NCBI RefSeq assembly: GCF_017591435.1
Contig: NC_059257.1
Coordinates: 2,606,185-2,670,184, forward strand
Length of the DNA: 64,000 nucleotides
Direction: 5' to 3'
DNA from: Portunus trituberculatus
Lineage: Eukaryota; Arthropoda; Malacostraca; Decapoda; Portunidae
In this document: positions 50,129-61,210 of the stretch, piece by piece
How the letters are laid out: each line of letters begins with the position of its first letter
Numbering within the stretch: position 1 is the first letter of the stretch
Made by a program: the position numbers and the translations under genes
The notes under the pieces: model-generated
Databases searched by the model: none
The model's input: only the letters and a program-made list of their open reading frames with translations
What the model was told of the DNA's origin: nothing

Positions 50129-51323
50129 CCCATACTTTCTTTCTCACCGCCGAAATGTTGCATCCCTTTCTATATTTTATCGCTATTTTCATGGAAACTG
50201 TTCTACTGATCTTGCTAACTGCATGCCTTCCCTCCTCCTGCGGCAACGCTGCACAAGGCTTTCTTCTTCCTCTCATCCTTATTCTGTCCAACTCACTAAT
50301 GCAAGAGTTAACCAGTACGCTCAATCATTCATCCCTTTCACTGGTAAACTCTGGAACTCCCTCCCTGCATCTGTATTTCCAAATTCCTACAACTTGTCTT
50401 CTTTTAAGAGGGAGGTATCGAGGCATTTGCTCCCCTAATTCTGGCTGACGGTTTTGGCACTTTTTGTACTCTGGAGAGCCAGCGCACAAGTGGGCTTTTT
50501 TTCTAACTTTCTTTTTTTTGCCCTTGGCTGGCCCTCTTCCCTTCGTAAAAAAAAAAAAAAAAAAAACAGTGTCAGCAGATCTGAGACTTTGTGATTTCGC
50601 CAGTGCTGGCCACATCATGGATTTTTTTTTTTTTGCTAAACCAGTCTTAAATGATGTGAAACAAATGAAAAAGACAGTCATTCCTCCCAGAACTGACTGG
50701 AAGTGGTATTAATTGGTGCGAGATATTTTGCGCTAAGGTTAGCGACTTAGCAAAGCCTTCCTCATTTTTCACCAGTCGATCCCCGAGTTGGACACATGCA
50801 TAATATCGTTCCTGAGTTGAAAGAAAAACAACATGTCATGTTTTGCTGTTTGGGAGTGTTTGTGGATAAAAATAGACACGAGATATCGCGAGGGAGTGTT
50901 GCCTTTCACGGTGCAAATATGTACTTATTTTTCCTTATAACAAAGCGGTTGGAAAATTCTTATTTATGTCATACAAAGTTTTCACCACCTCAATATAACA
51001 GTTACCAAAAACAACTAAAATAGTAAGAGTAAGTAATGGAAACTACGCTTTGTTCATATTAGTTGAGTTGAGGCGTCAGTTTCCCGCTACACCTAGCTGA
51101 AGGCAGCAGAAACTGCTAAAGTTCAGAATTGTAATAATTAAATACAGGAAGCATTCATGTTAGCAGGGACGAGGAGGCAGCATGAGCAATGTCTACAGTG
51201 CATGATGGCAGTATAATGGTAGGTTTTGAGGACGCAATACCTCCGAAAACACGAGAAAGCTCGCCGACGTATCTCATACGTCTCTGACGCCCGGTTCGCT
51301 CAGAGTAGCCGACGTATCTCGTA
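50129..51323. mobile_element. MITE-2, truncated copy (right arm)
   Basis: Begins at TTAA (50125-50128) with CCCATAC, one base different from the left-arm terminus. It carries the nested LINE-A 3' fragment (50140-50570, plus strand, tail of 20 A at about 50547-50567) and ends without its other inverted repeat at 51323. Confidence 0.85.
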
Positions 51324-51462
51324 ATAAATGTGTTTTTCGTTAAAAAATAGAAGTTTTTTGGGCCAAAACCCGCATCCCCCTATTATCCATTGTTTTTTTT
51401 TGTGCGATTTCAGTTTGTGCGAAGCCTGTAGGAACCCATATCTCGCACAAAACGAGAACTAC

Positions 51463-51583
<121 letters not shown>

Positions 51584-52025
51584 ACCCCCAGATGGGAACC
51601 GCCTTGTCGTGGTGGGGGCTTGCGTGCCCCTGTGACCTGGCGAGCTAGGCTAGAGGGGCTTAGGCCCTGCTCTGCCCTTTCGAGGGGAGAGGGCTACCCA
51701 TGCTAGTAAGGTCGCCAGTGAGGGGCCAGACTAAATGGTTCCTACGTAGGCTGCCAGTGGACCAGCGGAGCCACCCGCTGGAGGGATCGATCGCCCAATA
51801 GGGGCCGTCCTGTGCTGGATGGTTGGGTGTCCAGGCTGGGATGCTTTGGGAGGGGTCTCAGCTCTGTCGTGGACAAACATTCGTAGCATGTGGGGCCTTT
51901 TTCATAACGACTGGTCCGCATGGGGACGAGGTACCCCGTCCACGGCAGCCAGCGCTCCCTCCCATTGTAGTCCCAGTAGGTGGTTTCCCTTGCCCTGGAG
52001 CCAATTTTTGTGTAACTTTTTTTAT

Positions 52026-53902
52026 ATGGGAAAACACAAAAAATCTTCAGGTTCTCGTGAGGTGGCTGACCTGGCCCACGAGACGTCATCTTCAGGTCTG
52101 AGTGGGAAGGAGGATTCCCCTCCACAAGGGCCTCCCACAGCAGTCTCCTGTTCTGGGAGTTCTTCTGAGGGTCGCGTTTCTGCTGCATATGACTCTCTTT
52201 TGATGGTAAATGTTAATCCATCATTTTCCTACCACGCCTTGCACTCACTTCTCAAGGTGTATGGCACGGTTCTACGCATTCGACTGGTTTATGAAAAGGA
52301 CTTTCCTTCTAACCGCTGCTATGTGACGTTTATGTCATGTGATGAAGCCCGTTTAGCTTATGAACATGTAGCCATGGCTTTAAAACTGAATTTCTCCAGT
52401 CACGTAATATTTCAGACAGTGACATGGATTACATCCCAAATGTTTTTGAAAACTATTTAGAGAATTCAGTTCCAGCAGTCCGCCAGATCCCGCCTCCACG
52501 TTGGTTTGTGGCGTACTATAGAAATGGGCGTGGGAATTTCATTCATGCCTCCCGGTACCTGTCCAAAGAAATCGGCACGATTCCTGAGGGAATCTCAAGA
52601 AATATGGAAGGGGTGCTTGTGCAAGCAAAAGATCTTACGCAAGCGAGGATGTTGCAACATCTCCCAAGCTCTTCTGACAGCATGTTTGAGACTGTTAAGG
52701 CTCATCCTATCTTTAATTATAGCAAAGGTTGTGTTTATAGTCAAGACCTTTATGAATTTCCAGAGGAGGAAATACTAGCAATGTGTCCTACTTCTGTGCA
52801 AAAGGTGACTAAGATGAGGAACTCCTCCAACATGGTCCTTCTCACATATTTTGGTTCCACCCTTCCTGACCGTATTAATATCGGTCCTATCAACCTTAGG
52901 GTAAGGTGTTTTGTTTCTCGCCCTCTTCAGTGCTTCTCATGCTATGGCTACGGTCACGGCAAAAGCTCGTGTAAGGAAGCTTCCCGATGTGGTAATTGCT
53001 CTGCACTAGACTCACATTCAGAGGAGCATTGCAATGGTGCAGCTTATTGTTTCCATTGCCGTGATGCTCACCAGGTACGTTCCAGGCAATGCCCCAGGTA
53101 TCGCCTGGAGCAGGACATTCTACAGCTTGCCAATAGTCAATTTATCAGCCTCGGTAGCGCCCGCCGTGAACTCCTCTACCGCCAGAAGGACGGTACTGGT
53201 GCGACATCCTATGCTTCATTGGCCGCTCGCTCTTCGGCTGAGTCTGCCGGTCCGAAGACAACTCCTCCTGCTACCTCTTGTTCTGTTGGGGCGGGTGGTC
53301 CTGTTCATTTGGCCAATAGGTTTGCCCTTTTGTCCGATGACTCAGTTGAGTCACCTGTAAGAAGCGACGAGAATAATACGGACTTGACCAAACTTACCCA
53401 TGTAGTTGATGTCCATTTGCCTCCTCCATCGCCTAAGCCTTTGAAGGGCATGACCAAACGGCACCGCGGCTCTGCGGAGTCGATAGATTTAGCTCAGCCT
53501 AAGCAATCTAAGGTTTCTCCCGGTGCACACGCTCGTGAGTCCTCCAGGGACCGCTCTGCAAGGGTAGCTCCAGTAGTTTCTGTCCAGCCTTCTGTGACAT
53601 CCTCCGTCTCAGATCGGGCTTCTTGTGATGAGGACGGTCTTTGCATGGAGACGTCCGATGATATTGTCACAGCCGCCCCTCGTGGACCAACTGTGTCAAA
53701 AGTGCAGTCCAGCCTGACCCTCGTCCTCCGAGGACCGGTAGGTGTGATGATGGTTCGCATCACTCACCGGTAAGCCGAAAGGCAGCGGTCCAACGACCCG
53801 GAACATCACAACTCCCGGTGTCTTCTCGTCGTTTGATTATTTCTAGTCAGGTCAGTCACGGGCAGCCTTCAAAAGGCTCGCCCGTCCACTGCACCCAAAT
53901 AG
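52026..53902 (+). pseudogene. LINE-B copy B ORF1 (RRM-like plus zinc-knuckle gag protein)
   Basis: The ATG at 52026 gives MGKHKKSSGSREVADLAHET, then an RRM-like fold: DSLLMVNVNPSFSYHALHSL, YGTVLRIRLVYEKDF, RCYVTFMSCDEARLAYEHVA. A small deletion near 52375 shifts the frame. The next open segment (52424-53773) has RWFVAYYRNGRGNFIHASRY, QLARMLQH-type repeats and VTKMRNSSNMVLLTYFGSTL. Three cysteine-rich knuckles follow: CFSCYGYGHGKSSC, CGNCSALDSHSEEHC and CFHCRDAHQVRSRQC (52930-53095). A serine/proline-rich tail follows. In I-type elements this protein coats the RNA in the RNP. Start chosen because MGKHKK is shared with copy C. Confidence 0.88.
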
Positions 53903-56900
53903 TCATCTTCAAGCTTCTACAGTGGAACTGTAGAGGCCTTCGCGCCTCGTGGGGAACTCCGAGCTTTGCTGTCGGAGTTCTCTCCAGCCTGTGTAGCTCT
54001 ACAAGAGACTATGCTAGGTGATAGTACTTATTCTAGTCCTCCTGGCTATCGTGCCTTTTTAGTACTCCTTTCCCTGACCAGGGCCACCACGGTGGCACAG
54101 CTATTCTAGTCCGTCAGGATATACCTGTTATCCCGTTACAACTTAACTCTCCCTTCAGGTGGTTGCTGTTAAGGTCTTTATGGGACGACTGTACACCATT
54201 TGCAGTTTATATCTCCTCCTCGGCTTCCTGTCTCCAGGGGTGAGCTTGACGGCCTGGTGCGTCAGCTGACTCCGCCTTTTCTTTGTTGGGAGATTTTAAC
54301 GGCCGTCACCCATTGTGGGATGAAGGTGCTAGTAATCCTCGTGGGGTTTTAATCGGTTCTTTTATTGAGGATGAGGGATTGGAGATTTTAAATTCTGGGA
54401 TGTTACACATTTCCACAGTCCTACTGGGACTTTTACAGCTATCGATCTTTCTCTTTGTACATCTAATTCTTTCCTTGATTTTAATTGGCGAGTCCTACCG
54501 GATTTACACGGTAGTGACCACTTTCCGATTTTATTGGAATCTGTGAACTCTGAGCCACAGTCCCGGCCCCACGCTGGGTTTTAGACAAGGCAGATTGGCG
54601 TCGATTCACAGACCTTAGCTCTTTTATCCGTCCGCTGGCTGACTTTTCTACTTGTGCTGAGGCTGTTGATTATTTTACCGATTTTTTATTTCTTTAGCGC
54701 TTCAGACAATCCCTAGGACGTCAGGTCGCTTTACTAAGCGTCCCGTTCCTTGGTGGAACGCAGCATGCACTGCAGCGGTGAAAGAGAAACGGGCAGCTTT
54801 CTCTCGTCTCCGGCGACATCGTGGGGACCCGCAGTGCCTGGAAGCTTTTCGGCGCTGCCGAGCTCGGGCCCGCCGCGTTTTGAAAGAGGCACAAAGAGCC
54901 TCGTGGAAAGCCTATGTCTCTTCCATAAACGTCCGCACCCCTCTTACGGATGTCTTCAACAAAGTCCGCCGAATTGCTGGGAAGTATTCTGCTCCTTCCC
55001 CACCAATTTTGTTGTCTGCTGGGCGAACGGTGGCAGACCCTAGGACTGTCGCCGACCTCTTCGCGGAGCACTTTGCCAGTGTTTCCCGGAGGCATCCTGC
55101 AGCCCCGGGCGCACGTCACCGCCAGAGAATGGAATCTCTCGGCATAAACTTTTCTTCCGCTGGAGGAGTCTTATAATGTCCCTTTCTCTGCTTCCGAGTT
55201 GCGGACTGCTTTGTCCCAGTGTCACGACTCTTCTCCTGGGCCAGATGATATACCTTATGCCTTCTTGCGCCACATGTCTGACAGTGCTTTTAACTTTCTT
55301 TTAAATCTTTATAATATGATTTGGCATACCGGTGACTTTCCATCTTCTTGGGCTGTGGCAGTGGTTCTCCCATTTCCGAAGCCTGGGAAAGATAATCTCC
55401 AGGCTACGAACTACCGTCCTATATCTTTGACATCCTGCATTTGTAAAGTTTTAGAAAAGATGGTAAATGTAAGACTCATGTGGTACTTGGAGAGGGGGAA
55501 GTACTTGTCATCGGTACAGTACGGCTTCCGAAAGATGAGGTCTACTACTGATGCTCTTTTATCCCTAGAGTCTTCCATTTGTGAGGCCTTCGCTAATCAC
55601 CACCATCAAGTAACAGTGTTTTTTGACCTGGAGAAGGCCTACGACACGGCTTGGTGTCATGGTATTTTACAGTCTTTATTTAATTTTGGCCTTCGTGGCC
55701 ACCTTCCTCTTTTTATCCAGCAGTTTTTATCCAGACGTTTTTTACGGGTTCGTGTGGGGAGTGTTCTCTCTGAGGCTACTGCTCTAAATGATGGCGTTCC
55801 ACAGGGAAGTATTCTTAGTGTTACATTATTTGCAGTCGCCATAAATGGTGTTATTGATACTCTCCCAGATGGCATTCACAGCTCCTTATATGTTGACGAT
55901 TTATGTATTTCATTTGCTGCTGCTAGGATGTCACTGATTGAGCGCAAGCTCCAACTGGCGATCAATAGGGTGTCCAGTTGGGCCAACATGAACGGTTTTC
56001 GATTCTCCACCTCGAAGACCGTAGCCATGCATTTTTGTCGCAACCGTGGTGTCCATCCAGACCCGGATTTATACCTCGCCAATAGACGCCTCTCATGCGT
56101 GGAGGCGACTCGATATCTTGGCCTTTTGTTTGACAACCGTCTCACCTGGGTTCTCCATTTCCGTTCTCTTAAGGTGTCTTGTCGGCAGGCATTATCCCTT
56201 CTTCGGGTTTTAAGTCACACCTCTTGGGGTGCGGACAGGGACACTTTGCTGCTGCTTCACCGTACACTCATACTCCCAAAGTTGGAATACGGCTGTGAGA
56301 TCTACTTATTTGCAACGGATGCACGGCTACGCGTGCTTGACTCCGTGCATCATGCTGAGGTCCGCTTGGCTACGGGTGCATTTCGGACATCTCCAATACC
56401 TAGCCTTCTAGTGGATGCTGGTTTCTGGCCGCTCGACCTCCGGCGCCAGTCTTCGATGCTCCGGTGTTGGTTTCGCACCCACCGTCTTCCTGATTCTGTC
56501 CCCTGTCTGTCAATATTGCGGGACTCGCGCTCGCAGGCGTATGTCACTCGACCGAGTCTCCCTAAACCTTTTGGCCTTAGAGTTGCAAATCTCATGGCGG
56601 AGTTATCTATCGACCCCACTCCTGTGTACTCTTTCCGTCTCCCGCGAGTTGGTTATTGGCAACTTCCAGTTATCTCATTATGCCCTCCTGCCACGGATGG
56701 CAAGAAGGATTTTCTGCCAGCTCTGTCGCACACTCGGTTTTAGAACACTTTTTTTATCCATTCTAATGACACTCCTATTTTTACTGATGGTTCCAAATCC
56801 GACGCAGGCGTCGGGTTTAGTGTAGTTTTCCCCTCTTTTTATCGGTGTGGCAGCCTTCCTTCGGTAGCCTCCGTCTTTACTGCGGAGCTGTCTGCCATAG

Positions 56901-57620
56901 TTTTAGCTTTACAGATTATTTTACTCTCCCGGTTTCGTCTTTTACAATTTTTAGTGACTGTCGCAGTGCTCTTACTGCTCTCTCTTGCACTGTCTCCTTA
57001 ATCCTCTGGTTTTATCAGCCCTGGAGTGGCTATACCTACTTACCAGAAGAGGATATCGTGTTGGGTTCTGTTGGGTCCCTGGTCACGTTGGTGTTCCAGG
57101 GAATGAACACGCAGACCGCCTCGCTAAAGAGGCAGCAAGTCGCGCTCCATCTCTTGCCCCTATTCCGTTCCGAGATGTATTTCCTGTAATTCGTGAGGCA
57201 GTTGCTGCACTTTGGCAGAGGAGATGGCTAACGGGGGTTGCAACCTCAAAAATGGGAGAGATTACTACTTCCACACTCCCTCAGTGGACTTACACCCATG
57301 TCCGGGATCGCCGTGCACAGACTTTATTGGCGCGACTTCGTATAGGTCACACGTACCTTACACAAAGGTACCTCCTGACCAGGGACCCTCAACCTTACTG
57401 TGATGATTGCTTGGTGCCTCTTACGGTGCGGCACCTACTAGTGGAGTGCCCTAGTTTGACTGATTCAAGACACCGCTACCTCTACCGTTGTCGCGGTAGA
57501 GATAGCGGTGTCTATTATATCTCAAAGGTCCTTGGGCCAGAGTGCCTGGCCCAAGGCCATGATGTTTTAATTTTTTTTGGGAGAAGCAGGCCTTCTCCCA
57601 AATATGTGAATTTTATTTAA
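53890..57620 (+). pseudogene. LINE-B copy B ORF2 (endonuclease, RT, RNase H, zinc-binding tail)
   Basis: Domains in order are as follows. Endonuclease: FKLLQWNCRGLRA (53912), LGDFNGRHPLWDEGASNPRG (54286) and LHGSDHFPIL (about 54505). RT in a 514-codon open frame (55199-56743): NYRPISLTSCICKVLEKM, FFDLEKAYDTAW, NDGVPQGSILSVTLFAVAIN and the catalytic YVDD at 55889-55900. RNase H: PIFTDGSKSDAGVG (about 56775), FSDCRSAL (56950) and GHVGVPGNEHADRLAKEAAS (57085). Zinc-binding end: YCDDCLVPLTVRHLLVECPS (57397-57456). Breaks: a deletion after RGLRAS, frameshifts near 54400, 54560, 55170, 56743 and 56990. All active-site residues survive. Confidence 0.92.
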
Positions 57621-57831
57621 TTTTATTGTATTTACTTATTTGTTTCTCTATTTTAGATACTTTTAATTGCATAACTTTATATTGCTTTTAGTTAGTTTTT
57701 TTACGATGTTTTTACTATTATAGTTTTTAATCCCTTTGTTTCCTTTTCTTTCATATTTTCTTTTTACCTTTTTGTAACGGCGCCATATGACCTCAGATGT
57801 TGAGGCGCCTAAACAAAATCCATCCATCCAT

Positions 57832-58190
57832 CTCCTTCCTCTGGAACTCCCAACACCGCCAGCCTGGTTTCACGATCACGTTGATCCAATTCCTCAAGGA
57901 AACGTTGTTGCTGTAGAATAGTTTGTGCTTCTTTATCTGTTTTTGCATTTCAGCAAACTTTTTGCCAATGGGACCGTTGGGCGACACCAACATTTGCTTC
58001 AGCTCAGCAACATCATTTGCAATCTTGTTTAGTTGTTCATCCTTGGTTTGGGATTGGGCATCATCTTATATTGCGGTTAGCAGTATATCAATTAAGGCGT
58101 CTTAATTCATTGATTTGAGCTTACTACGGTCCATTGTGCGCAGGTCAGCCAACGACCGCACTGGTGCAGTAGCCATTTTGTGGTGTGGTG
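57832..58190 (-). pseudogene. LINE ORF1-like coiled-coil fragment
   Basis: The minus strand gives MATAPVRSLADLRTMDRSKL (58173-58114), then after two stops DDAQSQTKDEQLNKIANDVA, ELKQMLVSPNGPIGKKFAEM and QKQIKK. After a frame change it reads AQTILQQQRFLEELDQRDRE and TRLAVLGVPEE. The heptad-rich stretch before a VLGVPEE-type strand matches ORF1 proteins of some decapod LINEs. It is cut by the 3' end of LINE-B copy B. Confidence 0.6.
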
Positions 58191-58199
58191 TAAATGGTG

Positions 58200-58564
58200 C
58201 TTATTAGGACTAGTGCTTAGTGACGTCACACAACCCTAGTGCGCATGCGCCAAGATCAGATTCAGGGTTGAGGGGGGTTTTGCCAGAGTATATTACTTTT
58301 CCAAACCTACAGCGGCTAAGTTCGGCATTACCCAAAATCCAATACGACAAACTGACCCAGCACAACTCACAAAGCTTCAGAGAAAGTGCTGGGGCCAGAC
58401 GACGCACACGTGCATAGTAGCAGCTTGAAATATTGGAGCTCGTCCACTCCACTTCTTCAGGTGAAGGAGAGGGCCAAGGAGTCCATATACCAGTCCGCTT
58501 CGTGTATTGTAGACTAAGTCATGCTGGCAGAGGTTATCAGCTGACTCCTTCCCTCCCTGTGCCA
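58200..58564. other. Unassigned DNA
   Basis: No convincing exon or repeat. A minus-strand open frame (58377-58643) matches nothing I recognise. Confidence 0.5.
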
Positions 58565-59091
58565 GTGTAGCAGTAGAAAGTGGAATGTCCATGGAACGCA
58601 CCAACTGCTCTTGCGTGGACAGTGGTAGCTCTGCCAGGCGCATGATTCAAGTAGGACGCGGGAGCAGCGCATGTCTTCCACCAGATTTCATACTTTCAAT
58701 AAAAAAGATATGTTTCCAGTGAATTCGTATTTTAGATTTGGAAAACTGTCTTCCATATACTAGCCGAAGCAATTTTTATTTTCATTGTAAAAAGGTTGGT
58801 GTATAATACATAATACATTAGTAATAATTTTACAACTTTATCCACGATAAATTATTCTCCTTGTTGCTGAACTGGGTAAGTGCACTGTTAAGATAGTTCT
58901 TTGACTACATAGGATTTACCTATATGGTTTCTACCTAGACTTTCACTTCCTTACTAAGTGTCGTTTATATCGTGGAGATAAATTATCTGAGTGCAACATT
59001 TTCACCTAAACCTTAATTTTAGCAAAACGATGATGATGGATATTGTTGCAACAACAATGATAACATTAATAATAACAATAATAATATAATA

Positions 59092-59141
<50 letters not shown>

Positions 59142-59169
59142 TAATAAATAATAATAATAATAATTGATG

Positions 59170-59219
<50 letters not shown>

Positions 59220-59448
59220 TATAATAGTAATAATAATAATAATAATTATTATTATTACAATTATAAGTAATAGGTAAAGGCTTTTGCCTTATATTATAGA
59301 CTAAGCGTATAGCCTAATACTTTTTCCATGATTAACTTTCACGGAGCCAGACGCGTTTACAGATATCAGCAGTTGACGCGTTCAACTGCGCATGCGTTGG
59401 TACGATAACTTGGGCGTTCCATGGACGTTCCACTTCCTACTGCTACAC
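58565..59448. mobile_element. Possible MITE with 35-bp terminal inverted repeats
   Basis: 58565-58599 (gtgtagcagtagaaagtgga and following) is the inverted complement of 59414-59448 with 33 of 35 matches. The enclosed 0.8 kb is AT-rich and non-coding and includes an (AAT)n cluster. No clear target duplication was found, so the superfamily is unknown. Confidence 0.5.
59055..59265. repeat. (AAT)n cluster
   Basis: Imperfect aataat runs of about 200 bp inside the inverted-repeat unit. Confidence 0.95.
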
Positions 59449-59895
59449 CAGCCAACCGTGTGCAGAGTGAACCGCGCGCGGTAGAGACTACGTCCGGAGA
59501 ACCCCAAAGGTTTGCAGTTTGAGGTAGTCAGTGAATAATAACCATAGTGTTTTCATTATATAACAATACTCACTGTTATTCAGTTACATACTTATAGTTA
59601 TATGAATATTAGTTGACATAATGCAAGCATGTAGCTCAGCCATTTTCAGCATTCAAAATGCATCATCGTCTTCCCATACTTATTTTTACACATAAAAAGC
59701 TGAGCAGATTGTAGAAATACATTTATCTTTTTTTAGTGAGTCTATCACTAATACGAAAATGTTTGTTGTACGAGACTTTTAGCATGTACAATTTTGTACA
59801 ATTTGTTACGTAAAAAGACTATTTTATAAGAAGTGTGCATATTTCATATACTTATTTATTTTTTTATTTATTCATTTATTTATTTTTATCAACAG

Positions 59896-60165
59896 CTTGC
59901 TGTAAACTTCATCCCTGATGAATTCCTTGTGGATGACATAAGGACAGTTTGTGGTCAGCGGCACCTTCTATTTTCTACACCTGAGCAATTAGATGTGCTG
60001 TCCAAGGCAAAGAAATGGTACATAGATGCCGCATTTAAAATCGTAAGGGAACCATTTCGGCAGCTCCTGTCCATACATGCCTTTCTGAGGAGAGGGAGTG
60101 ACACAAAGCAAGTGCCTTTAGCATTTGTATTAATGTCTAGACGCCGTAAGAAAGACTACAAAAAG
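59896..60165 (+). pseudogene. MULE-type transposase gene, exon A
   Basis: The acceptor (ttatttttatcaacag) ends at 59895 and the donor gtaata begins at 60166; both boundaries are phase 0 and the exon has 90 codons. It encodes DEFLVDDIRTVCGQRHLLFS, KAKKWYIDAAFKIVREPFRQ, LLSIHAFLRRGSDTKQVPLA and FVLMSRRRKKDYKK. WYIDAAFKIV carries the first catalytic aspartate of the Mutator-like (MULE) DDE fold. This exon is intact; upstream exons (typically with a FLYWCH or SWIM-type zinc finger) were not found. Confidence 0.8.
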
Positions 60166-60779
60166 GTAATAACGTAAACTTATACTTTTGTGTCGCTAAG
60201 ATAACAAAAATGTATAGCAACTTGTAGTACCTATGGTATGAAGTTTATTTCTTCTTCTTCTTCTTCTTTGTCTTTGTTTTCCTCTCACAACAAGTTTTAC
60301 TTCTTATTATTACTATTATTATTATCATTATTATCATCATCATCACCATCATTATTATTATCATTATTATTATTAGTAGTAGTAGCAGTAGCAACAACAG
60401 TAGTAGTAGTAGTAGTAGTAGTAATAGTAGTAGTAATAGTAGTAGTTGTAGTTGTTGTTGTTGTTGTTGTTGTTGTTGTAATAATAATAGGCCTCTTTAG
60501 GGAAAGGCAAGGAGTCTTTTCAGCCAAAGAGTAAGAAAAGGGAAACTCACTGTGATTTAAAACGCAGGACGAGAGGGTTTGAGTTCCCCTCCTCTGTATG
60601 ACTACCCTGGGAACAGACTGGGCACACTACAGAGAGACAAGGCAGTATATAGACATCCTAAAGTTCCGATGTTGTATATAGACAATGCATTGCATTTATG
60701 TTTCTGATTCTCATAATGTTGCTACTTTCACTGATGCAATAAATAGCAGCATAAATTTACCATACTGTATTATCCTCAG
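60166..60779. repeat. Intron with (TTC), (ATT), (TAG) and (TTG) trinucleotide runs
   Basis: ttcttcttcttctt near 60248, attattattat near 60305-60375 and agtagtagtagt near 60375-60440, then ttgttgttgttg near 60450-60478. Splice signals at each end. Confidence 0.8.
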
Positions 60780-60852
60780 GTTCTCAAGAGCATCACGCGA
60801 AAATTACCCGTGGAACCCGCCGTTGTGAGCTGTGTTGCCGATTTCGAAAGAG
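60780..60852 (+). pseudogene. MULE-type transposase gene, exon B
   Basis: 73 bp, bounded by tattatcctcag and gtatga. It encodes VLKSITRKLPVEPAVVSCVA then DFERG, where VADFE carries the second catalytic aspartate. It joins exon A in phase 0 (DYKK then VLKS) and exon C in phase 1. Confidence 0.8.
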
Positions 60853-61210
60853 GTATGAAATTTGTATCCATTTTATTTATGCATCTGCAAATATATTTAT
60901 CAGCGCATTAACAAAAATATGAAGAAATAACAAATACCAACAATGACAACTACATGATTTTCTTTTAACAGAATGGAACTTTTCATTCTCTTAGCATTGT
61001 CAAAGATATTACATTCTCCATATTTTCACTATTATTTTCAATGACATGCCTGAACAATTGATACATGTAAGTATATCCATAGAAAATTCAACCATCCGCT
61101 TTGTAATTTTAAACACTATTTTTTGGATATCAAAATTAAGCTCTTTTACATACATTTTGTATTCCTTGGCTAGTCTTATCTTCTCATATAAAACTTGTTC
61201 ATTATTTCAG

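Larger units (their letters stand above)
43117..51323 (-). repeat. Right arm of the large inverted repeat (8.2 kb)
   Basis: Reverse complement of 31907-40154. The inner end is gagc at 43117-43120 inside SLC13 intron 1. The outer end is at 51323 inside MITE-2, about 20 bp short of the MITE terminus, so the TTAA and the RTE-3 left part are absent on this side. Base substitutions and indels relative to the left arm are scattered along its length. Confidence 0.95.
51588..57831 (+). mobile_element. LINE-B copy B, near full-length I-type LINE (about 6.2 kb)
   Basis: Starts accccc-agatgggaacc, the same C-run plus 5' UTR start as copies A and C. The layout is 5' UTR (51588-52025), ORF1 (52026-53902), ORF2 (about 53890-57620), a 3' UTR with ctaaacaaaatcc and an (ATCC)n tail. 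ORF1 and ORF2 overlap slightly. It inserted beside or within a (CTAT)n, so no distinct target duplication can be told apart. Both ORFs have frameshifts; the copy is inactive as written but defines the family. Confidence 0.93.

Noticed and set aside
52026..57620. Active, intact LINE
   Set aside because: ORF1 has a frameshift near 52375 and ORF2 has several; not intact as sequenced, although active-site residues remain.
58377..58643. Minus-strand 88-residue frame as a gene
   Set aside because: No recognisable homology, no splice or start context, and part of it overlaps the inverted repeat at 58565.
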